DNA from: Styela clava
Taxonomy: Eukaryota > Chordata > Ascidiacea > Stolidobranchia > Styelidae
Length of the DNA: 64,000 nt
Direction: 5' to 3'
Assembly: GCF_964204865.1 (NCBI RefSeq)
Contig: NC_135252.1
Coordinates: 12,917,383 to 12,981,382, forward strand
Each line of letters begins with the position of its first letter. Position 1 is the first letter of the stretch. The notes under the pieces were generated by a model. It did no database searches and was not told the origin of the DNA. It saw nothing but the letters and a program-made list of their open reading frames with translations. Position numbers and translations under genes: made by a program. This document shows, piece after piece, positions 22,984 to 36,413 of the stretch.

Positions 22984-25900
22984 TGATAAAACGGTATTCG
23001 GTCACGCAGCAGTTTGTGAATATGATTTTTAATGCAAAGTTCATTTTTAGATTTGCAATAATTCTTTAATGAACTTCAAACAAGAACGCATCAAAATATG
23101 TGAATAAATTATTGAAATATGGCTTATATTTATATTCCCCAACTTTTTACTCTCCCATTGTAGAAGCGGTCGCTGTCTGTTTTCGTATCTTCGTTCGTTT
23201 TTGTCAAACTTTTTATGCTTGCAATTTATGCACGGTTCGTCGCTGTAAGATTCAGTAATTTGCAAAATATCTGCTTCAATCAACATTCTATTTAGAATAC
23301 AGATACGCAAATCCGCATTAGATTTGTCTCTTCAGATAGCTGAAATTATTTTATGTTATCTTTCTACATTACCCTGGGGCTAAAAGTTACTTGGTTATTA
23401 TCATTTTTCTACCAATTTTTTTTTAATTGAATTTAAAACGGAAGTTGAGTGAGTTTGCTCAAATGTCTAGAATTGCATTTCAATTGAACCGAGTCATTCA
23501 TAATTCTTTAAAAAGATAATTTTTATTCTACGAATCGAGCATGTATGTATATTTTGGAGAAAATAGCAAGTCAATTTGCCAACTGCTTCTGTAATTATTC
23601 GTCATTACAAACTTCTCAAATATGGCTTTAATTTTATTGTTTCGTAAATTTATTTTCAAAGATTTCGAAAAACATGCATGATGCATCGAATCAGTAGTTA
23701 TTGATTGCATCATTCGTCTTAAATTAACATTTTAATTCGAAAGAAAAACGTTGCGTTTCAACGCATTTCTGAGAATTAAGACGATATGTTATATTTTACT
23801 GTCAACACAGAACCCTAAAAACTACGTCAAAGACAACAATCCATCAACTTATTTGCAAGTTTTCTTGAAATAAATTGCAGGTTATAAATCCACAATGAAG
23901 ATACATATGGCCATCAATTTGCTCATTCCAAACAAACACCGTACGTCATTTACTGCAACCTTATATTTCATCTGGCAGTTGGTTTTTGTGGGCAAATAAT
24001 AAAGTCATTATTATTCTATTAAGATACCGCATGCCTATTTCGAAACCGGAAAGTAAAGTAAACTAAGTAAACCAAAGTAAACTAAGCATTTTTTAATGAG
24101 AAGATATCCTGCCTTTTATATGTGATAAAAAAGTTTCATCAAGCAATAGCTAAAATGCTTGAAATATAAATCTTTCCTCGTTTACACAGAATATTTTTTG
24201 TGTTGATTGATCTCAAATATTGACCACAATAAATGATGTATATGAAAAATGTGTAGGTCGAATGAGTAAATAATATTACTATTTTATTATTTTTATTAAT
24301 AGATTTTTGCTTGCCGCGACGCACAAAAATTCATACCGTTCCAGGCTTTGCCTTCGAATAATTTTAATCAATTTGTAAACCACGTCTCGTCCGCTCATCA
24401 GCCCCAGTCGGATGTGCAATTTACGAGCATAAAAGCGGTTTGTGAAGAGGGAGGTTGCGAAACAAGGTAAAATATCATGCAAAGATTGTAATTCGATCAA
24501 TTCTACCATAATTTATCTTCTCTCACCTTTTACAAATATGCGTCCGGCCCACAGGAGGGGGTAGAGGTCAACGTGCTTGTTAAGCCAGCGTGCTTGTTGC
24601 GTCGAGTCTATTTTATTGACATAACTGGAGCAAGAGATCAATGCTCAGATATATAGTCACAAGGGGCAAACTGACGTTTTTTACCTCCAATATAATATCC
24701 TGAACTAAGCTGGAACTGTGGAACAGCTACCGTACCGTGACTTACCACTACCGGTACCCGTAATAGCTTTCCCAGATCCTGTGACGTACATACAGCGTAT
24801 CTTATCAAAATAATCGCGAGATCGCTGGAATGTCATAGCGGAACCACAACATGGAGCTCAATTTTCGATTTTAATGACGTCATCACACAAAACTTTCATA
24901 ACGTCCAATCAAATTTTCATAATAAACAATAGGAATGGACTTTAGTGACAACGACAATTGTTAATCACCGAAAATACCAGAGCAATTGGTCCAGTAGATA
25001 AAGAGAAAAGCTTTTTTTTTCACGACAAGAAGAATAAGAATACAAACGACAATATAATAACAAAACGATCCATAGGTCCATTCTGTGTCTAATAAAGTGT
25101 TACAAATTTTCGATTTGTGAAAAATATGATCCAATAATGTTAGAGCTCCGGTTATAACGTATCCTGTTTACCAGGCTTAAATGTATTTCTTTACCAACAT
25201 GAGCACAATAATCCCCAATTCTGAAATCCGCACAATTTATCAAAAGTTGAACGATGAGAAGCAATTTTTTTTCAATTTGGAAAGTTAAATTTAGAGTTGA
25301 TATTTAGAGAAAGGTAATTTTTGAAATTTTTATATATTACATTCAAGAGTACTACTTTTGCGTTCATCTGCATACTCTAACATTCACGTTAGATTATTTG
25401 AATAGAACTGTGATATTTAAAATATAATGCAGGTGAAAAAATAATATCCTTTCGGCGATGTATCATTTAACAATTTCAACACCTTCGTGTATTCACAGCT
25501 CAAGTTGATTACGCAAGTGTTTTGTGGCGTTTTTGCAAGAACTTCGAAAACAAACAGTTTCTTCACTTGGTTGTACATTATAAATTATGCAACTGATCCA
25601 ACGCACTGCTTAATTATTATAAAACCGATTGCAAACTTATAAAAATGAACTTCCATCTTTTCAATGAAAATGTGTTCTGGGGTACGACAAAGATTAACTA
25701 GAGAAATTGATTAAAACTTATTGAATAAAACTATAGCAAAGTAATATTCTCATCTTGTCGCTTCAATACTATCATTACTCGACCCGATATAGCTTTATGT
25801 CAAAAATATTGAAATTTTTGTAATTGTGGATTGGGAATTCCATGTTGCTTCTTATGAAACATCGACCATCTTGTGAGATTTTCGTTGATCACATGGGTTT

Positions 25901-26263
25901 TCAGTTCGGTTGATTTTATGATGCAAGTGTCAGGAACGTTGCTCGGCCGTACATCATTTTATCTCACCTATTTGCAGTTTGTGCCGCGGAACTTGCTTGA
26001 AACAGAAAAACAAGAAACACTAGTTTTGATTTATTTTGGATTATCATTCGAGTGTAAGAAATGACTCTTACGAAATAGATCTTTTTGATGCACTGAGCTT
26101 GTTTGTTGTTGAGGAAACTGATCTGTCGCAAAAGCACTCAAGTGAAAAACTTGCTATTTTCCCGTAAATATGCCAACTTGTTTCCCATGGTTAATTTATC
26201 TGAGAAGCGGATATATAATTGCGTATCTATAGCAATGTCGTTGGAATCAAAACAGGATCAAGA
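22984..26263. repeat. Near-identical flank, copy B
   Basis: Second copy of 16385-19667. Matching ends abruptly after GGATCAAGAT at about 26263. A family 2 repeat is at about 24940-25110. Confidence 0.9.
26052..26167 (+). pseudogene. Lipocalin-like C-terminal relic (2 of 6)
   Basis: Nearly the same as the relic at 19456, including the stop position and the broken upstream codons. Confidence 0.5.
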
Positions 26264-26969
26264 TCTGGGCAAAATATTTCCTCTTAACTTCATTTTATTT
26301 GTTTTAAATATAATGCAAACATAATATAAATCCCAAATGCAATAATTTTTGAACATGTCGGTCATATATATTTAAGCAGCAAATGAATATTGTCTTCATG
26401 AACAGCCTATATTGGAAAACTAAGGGGCCTTTATAATACTAGCGCATAGTCCAATAAGAACAGATAAAATCAGCAATAGGTTGAGAAACAGTTGCACATG
26501 TCATGTAGATATCGTGAATACGATACTATGATTTGTCGATGACAAGAAAAATATCATAAATTATTTAACTTTTAACGCGTTCGGACGATGATACTTAGAA
26601 AAATATATTCCCCCCAAAGTTGGTATTTAAACATTGACAAAATCTAGTTTAAAATAAATGAAAAAAGAAGAAATGGAGGAATTTTGATAAGTCAGCCGCC
26701 TTTCCTCTGTACAGCAAAGCGACATTGCTGATGCTTAATAACAAATTCAGAATAATTTTGCTTATTTGGGGTACTATCTAAAATTCAGGCAATGTTGTCT
26801 CAATGATAGCAGCAAAATAATCCCTGAGTCCCTGTCAATATAATATCAATATAGTTTTTCGGGTGTGATTGAACGTATGTCCTCGCTGAATAACTTGATG
26901 TTACGACGAGCAATAATATATATATGTAATTGTCTAGGAAAATATTGATTTTAGTATCATGGTAATACA
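26264..26969. other. No gene seen
   Basis: Unique AT-rich sequence between the lectin repeat and a possible receptor exon. No NPxxY-type exon could be found here on the minus strand. Confidence 0.35.
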
Positions 26970-27003
26970 TTATTGATTTGCTTTCCATAATAAAAGTCCA
27001 AAC

Positions 27004-27246
27004 TCACTTTGAATCAAACCGAAGTGCAATATGACTTGCAATCCAGAGAAGATCCTTCTTAATTTTTGTTCTTGGTCCTTGGTCCCGCCAGCCACCGATA
27101 TGTATAAATACACAAATAATATATATTGCCCATATTTGTGAAATTCTTTCGTTATGGGACTTGCGTCTTGCAGAATAAATTGTTTTTGCTTCAAAATTTG
27201 TCTTATTTTTGTCAATGAAAAAAAAAATGTAGTGCGCAAGTAACAA
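27004..27246 (-). pseudogene. Possible receptor exon or fragment (TM6-TM7-like)
   Basis: One open frame gives a basic stretch, a hydrophobic run (QIWAIYIICVFIHIGGW), a polar loop and DLLWIASHIALRFDSK just before a GT donor at about 27003. The order resembles TM6, third extracellular loop and the start of TM7 of a rhodopsin-class receptor, and DLLWIASHIALR loosely parallels TWILKLSSLLCLR in the receptor at 58.5-63.3 kb. No other receptor exon was found nearby, so this may be a relic or a chance resemblance. Confidence 0.25.
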
Positions 27247-28400
27247 TGACTCTCAAGTTTCATTGCAATATTTCTAAGGGTTTTAATCCCAGATGCTGTA
27301 AATAATTATTCAAATATTTTATCCTCGCGTGCCCAAATCTCCATAAAGTATATCAGGATGTGAGAATCTGGTATCTCATTAACGCAAATAATTGAATTCG
27401 GAATTTCACACTTCAACAGCAGGTCCAACAACAAATGATATTGTCTCATTTTTCAATATGGCTTCCAAGTTTAGACGAATGGTGAAATTAGGATACTAAT
27501 TTAATATTCCAGTTATGAGAAGTAACACGTTTGCATTCATCTACCTACGTATTCCGACATTCATGTGAGATTATCAAAATAGAACTTTGATGATCAAACT
27601 ATCATGCAAGTTAAAAACTAATATGGCTATTTTGTACAAAGGCCCTGCCTGCAATCTACATTCCTCACCCTATAACTCAAACCCTAACTGGATAACAACG
27701 GAGTTTCTTATTTTGATCGTTGGCGGGAGTGTTTCGTTTTGTCGGAGGCACTATACGAAAGATCCAATAATATTCTTTCGACGATAAACAATTCAACATT
27801 TTCTACATACTTGTACATTTACACAAAAAAAAAATGCTAGTTGATTACACAAGTTATTTTTAGCATTTTTGTATGTTAAAACCTCCAAAACAAACATTCT
27901 GAACGCACAGCATCCTACTGCCGCGTTAAATGTTCATAATAAAAATAGATAGTTACAAAAAACTGATTTCTTTCTTCTTTATTCGGTTATACATTGAAAA
28001 TTATATAACAGTTCCAACGCACTACGTAGTTATTAAAAATACGTCTAAAAACTTGCATAAAAAAATTATATATTTCAGTGAAAAGGTTTACTGGAATACA
28101 ACATAGATTAATCAGAGAAATCAAAGCTTGTACTGAAATAATGCAAAGTGATATTCAGGTTTTATCTTGTCGCTTAAAGTATTGTAACTACTCGACTCAA
28201 AATAGCTTAATGTTTGAAATATTGAAAAACTTAAATAATTGTGGACGGAACATTCTCACATCGCTCACTTTGAAAAATTGATCATCGTGTTTGATGTTCG
28301 TTGATCACATGATTTTCGTTACGATTAATATTCAAATGCAAGTGTCAGGAACGGTGACTGACAGTACGACATTTTACCTTACTTAATTGAAGTTTGTGCC

Positions 28401-28586
28401 TTGAAACAGAAAAACGGAAAACACTTAAATTTCTATTACCTGGCATTTATTCTGAAGTCTCATTCGAAAAGTGTAAGCAATGACGCTTGCGAAATGGATC
28501 TATTTGATGCTTTGGGCTTGTTTGTTGTTCAGGAAACTGATCTATTGCCAAAGCACTCAAGTGAAGAACTTGTTATTTTCCCGTAA
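28401..28586 (+). pseudogene. Lipocalin-like C-terminal relic (3 of 6)
   Basis: Open stretch with KNGKHLNFYYLAFILKSHSK, then ACEMDLFDALGLFVVQETD and an IFP-stop end. The layout (strand, then a helix of the L-DAL type, then a short tail) resembles a lipocalin C-terminus. Just upstream, GTVTDSTTFYLT could be the TDY-region strand but runs into a stop, so this is probably a dead older lipocalin rather than a gene. Confidence 0.45.
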
Positions 28587-30668
28587 ATATGCCAGCTGAC
28601 TTGCCATTGAAGAATTCCTCAGAGAAGTGTATATTTAAATTACGAATCCATAGGAATGTTGTTGGTATCAAGACATAAACATAAACAGTTTGAAACAGGA
28701 ACAGGAAATGATCAGAGTATACAGTATGAGTTAAAGACTTTGAGTTAATTAACTACCTTCCACATTCTTATTCCTTATCGCAGCAAGTTTGTCGTGTGCT
28801 ATCTGTTAACTCGCGTACGTTGCATTTATTTGCAACATCGTGATAGGATCTTTACACTACTACTACATGGCGACCATGTTCAAGATTTTATATATTATAC
28901 TCATAGTTTGTAGCCTACCTTGATTTTCAAAACATGATATATACGTATACAACACATACACATTCAAACTATTTATTATCACATAAAATACCAGTTTTTG
29001 TTGTGTGTATAACAGAGTGGTTCATTTCGCACATTTTCTTCAACAATTCACAGGTTCCGAGGGTCGTAAATGAGGATGTTGATGTTATGCTTAGATTGTT
29101 TTTGAATAAAATAATATTTAGTATAGTCCAGATCAGTTTTAACGGAAATTTTCTATTTATTCTGATTTGGCATGATCAGCAAGCTCCTGCATGTGATTTA
29201 TACAATATATGCACTTCAGAAACTTTCATTATTTTTTTTTGTCATTCTTGAATTTCAAAAGTCTAAATGGTCATTCGGGGGCGAAACAAAGCTGAGAAGA
29301 AACATTATCGATTATGTAATGGTCGTTAACATATTCTTCAACTGAACCAAACTAAACACTCAAGTCACATTCACAATTGAAACTATTTTATGTGAAAGTT
29401 TTCCCAAACATTTTCATAAACACTATTACAAGAAAGATTGTCCAGGTTTTGGTTAATAAACTGGTAAATCCGAAGGTCACCACACCCGAATGTCACTAAT
29501 GTGTTTGGCTCGGCTCATTTTTCAACTACAAATGCTAAGTTCTGAAAAATTGTCATCATGTATTGTCCTGGTAAAATTTGTGAAAGTTTCTGACCTGCAA
29601 CACATCAACGTTAAAATGAGAATATCGGTCGGAGACCGAAGACTTATCGATTGAAGGTTAGGAGATCTCCCAAAACAGCGCTCTTACTCCATAGTGACAC
29701 CGTGTGTCCCATCACTAATTAAATAATAACTCGCTAATTATACGACATAATTCATCGAATTGTGAATATTTCTAATTGATATAGTTAATTAATTCAAGGA
29801 TTTCACTTTAATGAAAATTGTATTTTATTGTATTAAAACGCTATATTTTGGCGACAAATAGAAATTTGAAACGCAAAATGATTTTGATCGAAAATATCTG
29901 TACGTTTTTTTTACGAGATTTCTTATTCTTCGAAACGGGTACTAGAGTTTTGATGAAGTTACGAAATTAATCGATCTTCCGTGAACACAGCATATGAATT
30001 TGGAAATATTGCAGAAGATTTTTGATTACTATCATCATTGAACATTATCATATGTAGTTGGCACTTTATTAATTTCAAATTACAATTTTAATGTTCGTGA
30101 TATCTTAGGAGGCATTGTAAATTGCGTGAGCAAGGTGTATTAGTGAGTGTGAGTTTGGATATACCTAAAGTTCGGAATTTGACTTTTAACTGCATATATG
30201 GAAATCATGTCAAATTTGAAATTAGAAAATACGATATAGATTCACACCTTTCTGTTGCGACATGGCTCCACGTTTTATCAAATCTTGCTGCATGCATGAG
30301 TTTTGCATCATGTTCAAGTGAACCCCTCCTGAAATTTCGTCAACATACTTTGTGAATTTTTAATTCAAATTTTTGATGTTGTTTCTTGAATGTACTTATA
30401 CAATGTAATATACAAATTTGAAAGATGAAATGTGAATAATTTTTTCCGCCTTCCGATACCTGTGTCCAAAAGAAATGCTAGTGAACACTCATAATGATAA
30501 GACTTGAGAGAACAGATTCGAAAAAGAGCAGACAAAACAAAAACACCATGACATATTTGCATCACGTTCCATTATCCAATGCTTTTGTCTTTTCTTCTAT
30601 TTAATATTTATTTTTCTATGTTCTGCTATTTTAGCAATAGTTCGCATTGAGATATTCACAAGGTCGGG

Positions 30669-31807
30669 ATGATGGAGTCAACTCATTCTTTGTCTTTGAT
30701 TATACTGTTCTTTTCGTTCGCATGGAGTCGAGAAATATATTCAGGAAATGATATTGATTTGAAACGCGTAAGTGGAAAAAGTATTTGTCAAACGATAAAT
30801 GTGATATTGTATGGACCAACGCCGTTTCGGTAATAAATCGCAAAGTTTACGAGTTGTAATTGTGACGTAAAGTTGCAGTTTTTCGGTCTTCTATATATGT
30901 AAATAAAAAATATGAAATACGAGAATACTTTATAACAAACCCGTGTTGATATTCGTTTTAAAAATTATAAAAAATACTTCATGCTTCAAACACTGTAAAG
31001 CGCAAAGCAGATTGGTGAGAGTTTCAAGTAATTTATTTTCACTTCCTAGATTGTTATCGCGTACTGATCAGGAAGTTTCGTTTGCTATAATCAGTTTCCA
31101 GTGAATCAGAATTTTAATTTATTTTATGTAGTTCTTGGCAATTTCAATAAAAATAAATTACTGATTTAATCAATTAACCCAAGAACATATAATTGACATT
31201 AAATTTACTTGCAGAGAAAAGATGGGAAGAGATAGCTACAGAGCTTTATCAAGAACAACCTTCTGTTAACACAAAGATAAGACCTCCTTCTGAAGGTAAA
31301 GATGTTACCAAATCATGAATTGCGATATTTTACAAACCCACTTTTCCTTTACAGGAGACCCCTGGTTCTACTCTCATCCACATGCCTATTCAACCGACTA
31401 TTCTACATTCTTTAGTATTGTGTCTTCAATGGAGGATGGTGAGTAATATTCATCAATTTTGACTATTTATTTCAATCATGTTTCACTTGATGTTTACATG
31501 TTTCATCATTGTTTTACTTTTATTGAAATAAATAAAAATAAAATTGCTTCGAAAAAACTGCAGTTGATTTTTTTTTGTCTGATTGCAGTTTTGGAATATT
31601 TAATTAGTAATATTATTTTACCGTTGTTGTGTTTCAGATCAGAAGCATTTACAAATTTTTACCAGGACGCCGACTATAAATGATGACAATCTTTCAGATC
31701 TCCAAGCTTTTGCGGTTGAGCAAGGAATCGACCCAAACACATTAGTGACATTCGGGTGTGGTGATCTGATTCCAACAGATTATCTGTTAGATAAAAGATC
31801 GGCTTAG
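30669..31807 (+). pseudogene. Lipocalin pseudogene (unit 1)
   Basis: Exons 1 (30669..30767), 4 (31215..31295), 5 (31355..31438) and 6 (31638..31807) are preserved with good splice sites. Exon 2 and all but the last eight bases of exon 3 are gone: AAAGCGCAAA joins directly to GCAGATTGG, a 337-bp deletion relative to unit 2 (35278-35614). The lost part carries the GxW strand that defines the fold. Exon 1 also differs (MMESTHSLSLIILFFSFAWS). Splicing exon 1 to exon 4 would shift the frame (phase 0 to phase 1). Non-functional as a lipocalin. Confidence 0.9.
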
Positions 31808-32660
31808 TGCAACGGCCATCTATTTATATTCAGTACTAACGTTATCTCATGTAACAAACTATCATGCAAGTTAAAAACTAATATGGCTATTTTGTACAAA
31901 GCCCCTGCCTGCAATCTACATTCCTCACCCTATAACTCAAACCCTAACTGGATAACAACGGAGTTTCTTATTTTGATCGTTGGCGGGAGTGTTTCGTTTT
32001 GTCGGAGGCACTATACGAAAGATCCAATAATATTCTTTCGACGATAAACAATTCAACATTTTCTACATACTTGTACATTTACACAAAAAAAAAATGCTAG
32101 TTGATTACACAAGTTATTTTTAGCATTTTTGTATGTTAAAACCTCCAAAACAAACATTCTGAACGCACAGCATTCTACTGCCGCGTAAAATTTTCATAAT
32201 AAAAATAGATAGTTACAAAAAACTGATTTCTTTCTTCTTTATTCGGGTATACATTGAAAATTATATAACAGTTCCAACGCACTACGTAGTTATTAAAAAT
32301 ACGTCTAAAAACTTGCATAAAAAAAATTATATATTTCAGTGAAAAGGTTTACTGGAATACAACATAGATTAATCAGAGAAATCAAAGCTTGTACTGAAAT
32401 AATGCAGAGTGATATTCAGGTTTTATCTTGTCGCTTAAAGTATTGTAATTACTCGACTCAATATAGCTTAGTGTTTGAAATATTAAAAACTTAAATAATT
32501 GTGGACGGAACATTCTCACATCGCTCACTTCGAAAAATTGATCATCGTGTTTGGTGTTCGTTGATCACATGATTTTCGTTACGATTAATATTCAAATGCA
32601 AGTGTCAGGAACGGTGACTGACAGTACGACATTTTACCTTACTTAATTGAAGTTTGTGCC

Positions 32661-32846
32661 TTGAAACAGAAAAACGGAAAACACTTAAATTTCTATTACC
32701 TGGCATTTATTCTGAAGTCTCATTCGAAAAGTGTAAGCAATGACGCTTGCGAAATGGATCTTTTTGATGCGTTGGGCTTGTTTGTTGTTCAGGAAACTGA
32801 TCTATTGCCAAAGCACTCAAGTGAAGAACTTGTTATTTTCCCGTAA
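32661..32846 (+). pseudogene. Lipocalin-like C-terminal relic (4 of 6)
   Basis: Same open stretch and stop as in unit 1. Confidence 0.45.
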
Positions 32847-34940
32847 ATATGCCAGCTGACTTGCCATTGAAGAATTCCTCAGAGAAGTGTACATTTAAAT
32901 TACGAATCCATAGGAATGTTGTTGGTATCAAGACATAAACATAAACAGTTTCAAACAGGAACAGGAAATGATCAGAGTATACAGTATGAGTTGAAAACTT
33001 TGAGTTAATTACCTACCTTCCACATTCTCATTCTCCTTATCGCAGCAAGTTTGTCGTGTGCTATCTTTTAACTCGCGTACGTTGCATTTATTTGTAACAT
33101 CGTGATAGGATCATTACACTACTACTACTACATGGCGACCATGTTCAAGATTATATATATTATACTCATAGTTTGTAGCCTACCTTGATTTTCAAAACAT
33201 GATATATACGTATACAACACATACACATTCAATACATTCAAACTATTTATTATCACATAAAATACCAGTTTTTGTTGTGTGTATAACAGAGTGGTTCATT
33301 TCGCACATTTTCTTCAACAATTCACAGGTTCCGAGGGTCGTAAATGAGGATGTTGATGTTATGCTTAGATTGTTTTGGAATAAAATAATATTTAGTAGTC
33401 CAGATCAGTTTTAACGGAAATTTTCTATTTATTCTGATTTGGCATGATCAGCAAGCTCCTGCATGTGATTTATACAATATATGCACTTCAGAAACTTTCA
33501 TCATTTTTTTTTGTCATTCTTGAATTTCAAAAGTCTAAATGGTCATTCGGGGGCGAAACAAAGCTGAGAAGAAACATTATCGATTATGTAATGGTCGTTA
33601 ACATATTCTTCAACTGAACCAAACTAAACACTCAAGTCACATTCACAATTGAAACTATATTATGTGAAAGTTTTTCCAAACATTTTCATAAACACTAATA
33701 CAAGAAAGATTGTCCAGGTTTTGGTTAATAAACTGGTAAATCCGAAGGTCACCACACCCGAATGTCACTAATGTGTTTGGCTCGGCTCATTTTTCAACTA
33801 CAAATGCTAAGTTCTGAAAAATTGTCATCATGTATTGTCCTGGTAAAATTTGTGAAAGTTTCTGACCTGCAACACATCAACGGTAAAACGAGAATATCGG
33901 TCGGAGACCGAAGACTTATCGATTGAAGGTTAGGAGATCTCCCAAAACAGCGCTCTTACTCCATAGTGACACCGTGTGTCCCATCACTAATTAAATAATA
34001 ACTCGCTAATTATACGACATAATTCATCGAATTGTGAATATTTCGAATTGATATAGTTAATTAATTCAAGGATTTCACTTTAATGAAAATTGTATTTTAT
34101 TGTATTAAAACGCTATATTTTGGCGACAAATAGAAATTTGAAACGCAAAATGATTTTGATCGAAAATATCTGTACGTTTTTTTTACCAGATTTCTTATTC
34201 TTCGAAACGGGTACTAGAGTTTTGATGAAGTTACGAAATTAATCGATCTTCCGTGAACACAGCATATGAATTTGGAAATATTGCAGAAGATTTTTGATTA
34301 CTATCATCATTGAACATTATCATATGTAGTTGGCACTTTATTAATTTCAAATTACAATTTTAATGTTCGTGATATCTTAGGAGGCATTGTAAATTGCGTG
34401 AGCAAGGTGTATTAGTGAGTGTGAGTTTGGATATACCTAAAGTTCGGAATTTGACTTTTAACTGCATATATGGAAATCATGTCAAATTTGAAATTAGAAA
34501 ATACGATATAGATTCACACCTTTCTGTTGCGACATGGCTCCACGTTTTATCAAATCTTGCTGCATGCATGAGTTTTGCATCATGTTCAAGTGAACCCCTC
34601 CTGAAATATCGTCAACATACTTTGTGAATTTTTAATTCAAATTTTTGATGTTGTTTCTTGAATGTACTTATACAATGTAATATACAAATTTGAAAGATGA
34701 AATGTAAATAATTTTTTCCGCCTTCCGATACCAGTGTCCAAAAGAAATGCTAGTGAACACTCATTATGATAAGACTTGAGAGAAAAGATTCGAAAAACAG
34801 CAGACAAAACAAAAACACCATGACATATTTGCATCACGTTCCATTATCCAATGCTTTTATCTTTTCTTCTATTTAATATTTATTTTTCTATGTTCTGCTA
34901 TTTTAGCAATAGTTCGCATTGAGATATTCACAAGGCTGGG

Positions 34941-36413
34941 ATGATGAAGTCAACTTCTTCCTTGTCTTTGGTTATTCTGTTCTTATCGTTCGCATGGAGT
35001 CGAGAAATATATTCAGGAAATGATATTGATTTGAAACGCGTAAGTCAAAAAATATTTGTCAAACGATAAATGTGATATTGTATGGACCAACGCCGTTTCG
35101 GTAATAAAGCGCAAAGTTTACGAGTTGTAATTGTGACGTAAAGTTGCAGTTTTTCGGTCTTCTATATATGTAAATAAAAAATATGAAATACGAGAATACT
35201 TTATAACAAACCCGTGTTGATATTCGTTTTGAAAATTATAAAAAATACTTCATGCTTCAAACACTGAAAAGCGCAAAAACGTATTTTACTTTTAATCTTA
35301 TTCGTAGTTGCAAGGAGTCTGGTTTCTCACACTTGGTGTGGACGACTCGTCCTGGAACGTATTATGGAAGTGTCATGTTGTTGCACCTTTCAACGCAACA
35401 GAGAATAGGATGGGTATATACTCATACAACTTACCCAAGTGAGTAGTATTTAGAAAACGAATTCGTTAAGAACAAAATATATCGGTATACACGAGACATA
35501 TAAATTAATTAATTAACTATGTTATTTCTTTCATAACAGGAATAAATCACAGAATCCTCACTCCTTTACAGATGATTTATACCGCGACCACCTGGGTCAA
35601 ATTTGGCATAATCAGCAGATTGGTGAGAGTTTCAAGTAATTTATTTTCACTTTCTAGATTGTTATCGCGTACTGATCAGGAAGTTTCGTTTGCTATAATC
35701 AGTTTCCAGTGAATCAGAATTTTAATTTATTTTATGTAGTTCTTGGCAATTTCAATATAAATAAATTACTGATTTAATCAATTAACCCAAGAACATATAA
35801 TTGACATTAAATTTACTTGCAGAGAAAAGATGGGAAGAGATAGCTACAGAGCTTTATCAAGAACAACCTTCTGTTAACACAAAGATAAGACCTCCTTCTG
35901 AAGGTAAAGATGTTACCAAATCATGAATTGCGATATTTTACAAACCCACTTTTCATTTGCAGGAGACCCCTGGTTCTACTCTCATCCACATGCCTATTCA
36001 ACCGATTATTCTACTTTCTTTGGTATTGTGTCTTCAATGGAGGATGGTGAGTAATATTCATCAATTTTGACTATTTATTTCAATCATGTCCACTCGATGT
36101 TTACATGTTTCATCATTGATTTACTTTTATTGAAATAAACAAAAATAAAATTGCTCCGAAAGAACTGCAGTTGATTTTTTTTGTCTGATTGCAGTTTTGG
36201 AATATTTAATTAGTAATATTATTTTACCGTTGTTGTGTTTCAGATCAGAAGCATTTACAAATTTTTACCAGGACGCCGACTATAAATGATGACAATCTTT
36301 CAGATCTCCAAGCTTTTGCGGTTGAGCAAGGAATCGACCCAAACACATTAGTGACATTCGGGTGTGGTGACATGATTCCAACAGATTATCTGTTAGATAA
36401 AAGATCGGCTTAG
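34941..36413 (+). CDS. Secreted lipocalin (unit 2)
   Basis: Model join(34941..35039, 35308..35438, 35540..35622, 35823..35903, 35963..36046, 36244..36413), 215 aa, every junction GT-AG and in phase. Exon 1: signal peptide (MMKSTSSLSLVILFLSFAWS). Exon 2: the GxW strand LQGVWFLTLGVDD, a KCHVV cysteine and an NAT glycosylation site. Exon 5: the TDY motif, STDYSTFFSIVSSMED (FFG here). Exon 6: HLQIFTRTPTI with the third-motif arginine, then a C-terminal helix (LSDLQAFAVEQGID) and the partner cysteine FGCGD. These are the three structurally conserved regions of lipocalins, extracellular carriers of small hydrophobic ligands. The ligand cannot be read from sequence. Ends DYLLDKRSA. The sequence before ATG (TATTTTAG/CAATAG) may be the acceptor of a 5' untranslated intron. 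The protein at units 3 and 4 is nearly the same. Confidence 0.88.

Larger units (their letters stand above)
27601..31860 (+). repeat. Lipocalin tandem unit 1 (4260 bp)
   Basis: First of four head-to-tail units; the junction to unit 2 is at ATCATGCAAGTTAAAAACTA. Each unit holds, in order, a short TE-like insert, a lipocalin-like relic, a reversed family 1 repeat, and one lipocalin gene. Homology to the lectin-flank DNA continues left to about 27530. This unit is shorter because of a 337-bp deletion. Confidence 0.93.

Noticed and set aside
30122-30355. Open frame of 60-77 codons conserved in all four lipocalin units (also 34394, 38982, 43401)
   Set aside because: It lies in the promoter-side DNA of very similar units, so conservation is automatic; unit 3 has an early stop and the first codon is not ATG.
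31861-32050. Short insert at the start of each unit ending CTATACGAAAGATCCAATAATATTC, similar to the end of the element at 58455
   Set aside because: Only the last ~20 bases resemble each other and the left ends do not match, so a shared element is not shown.
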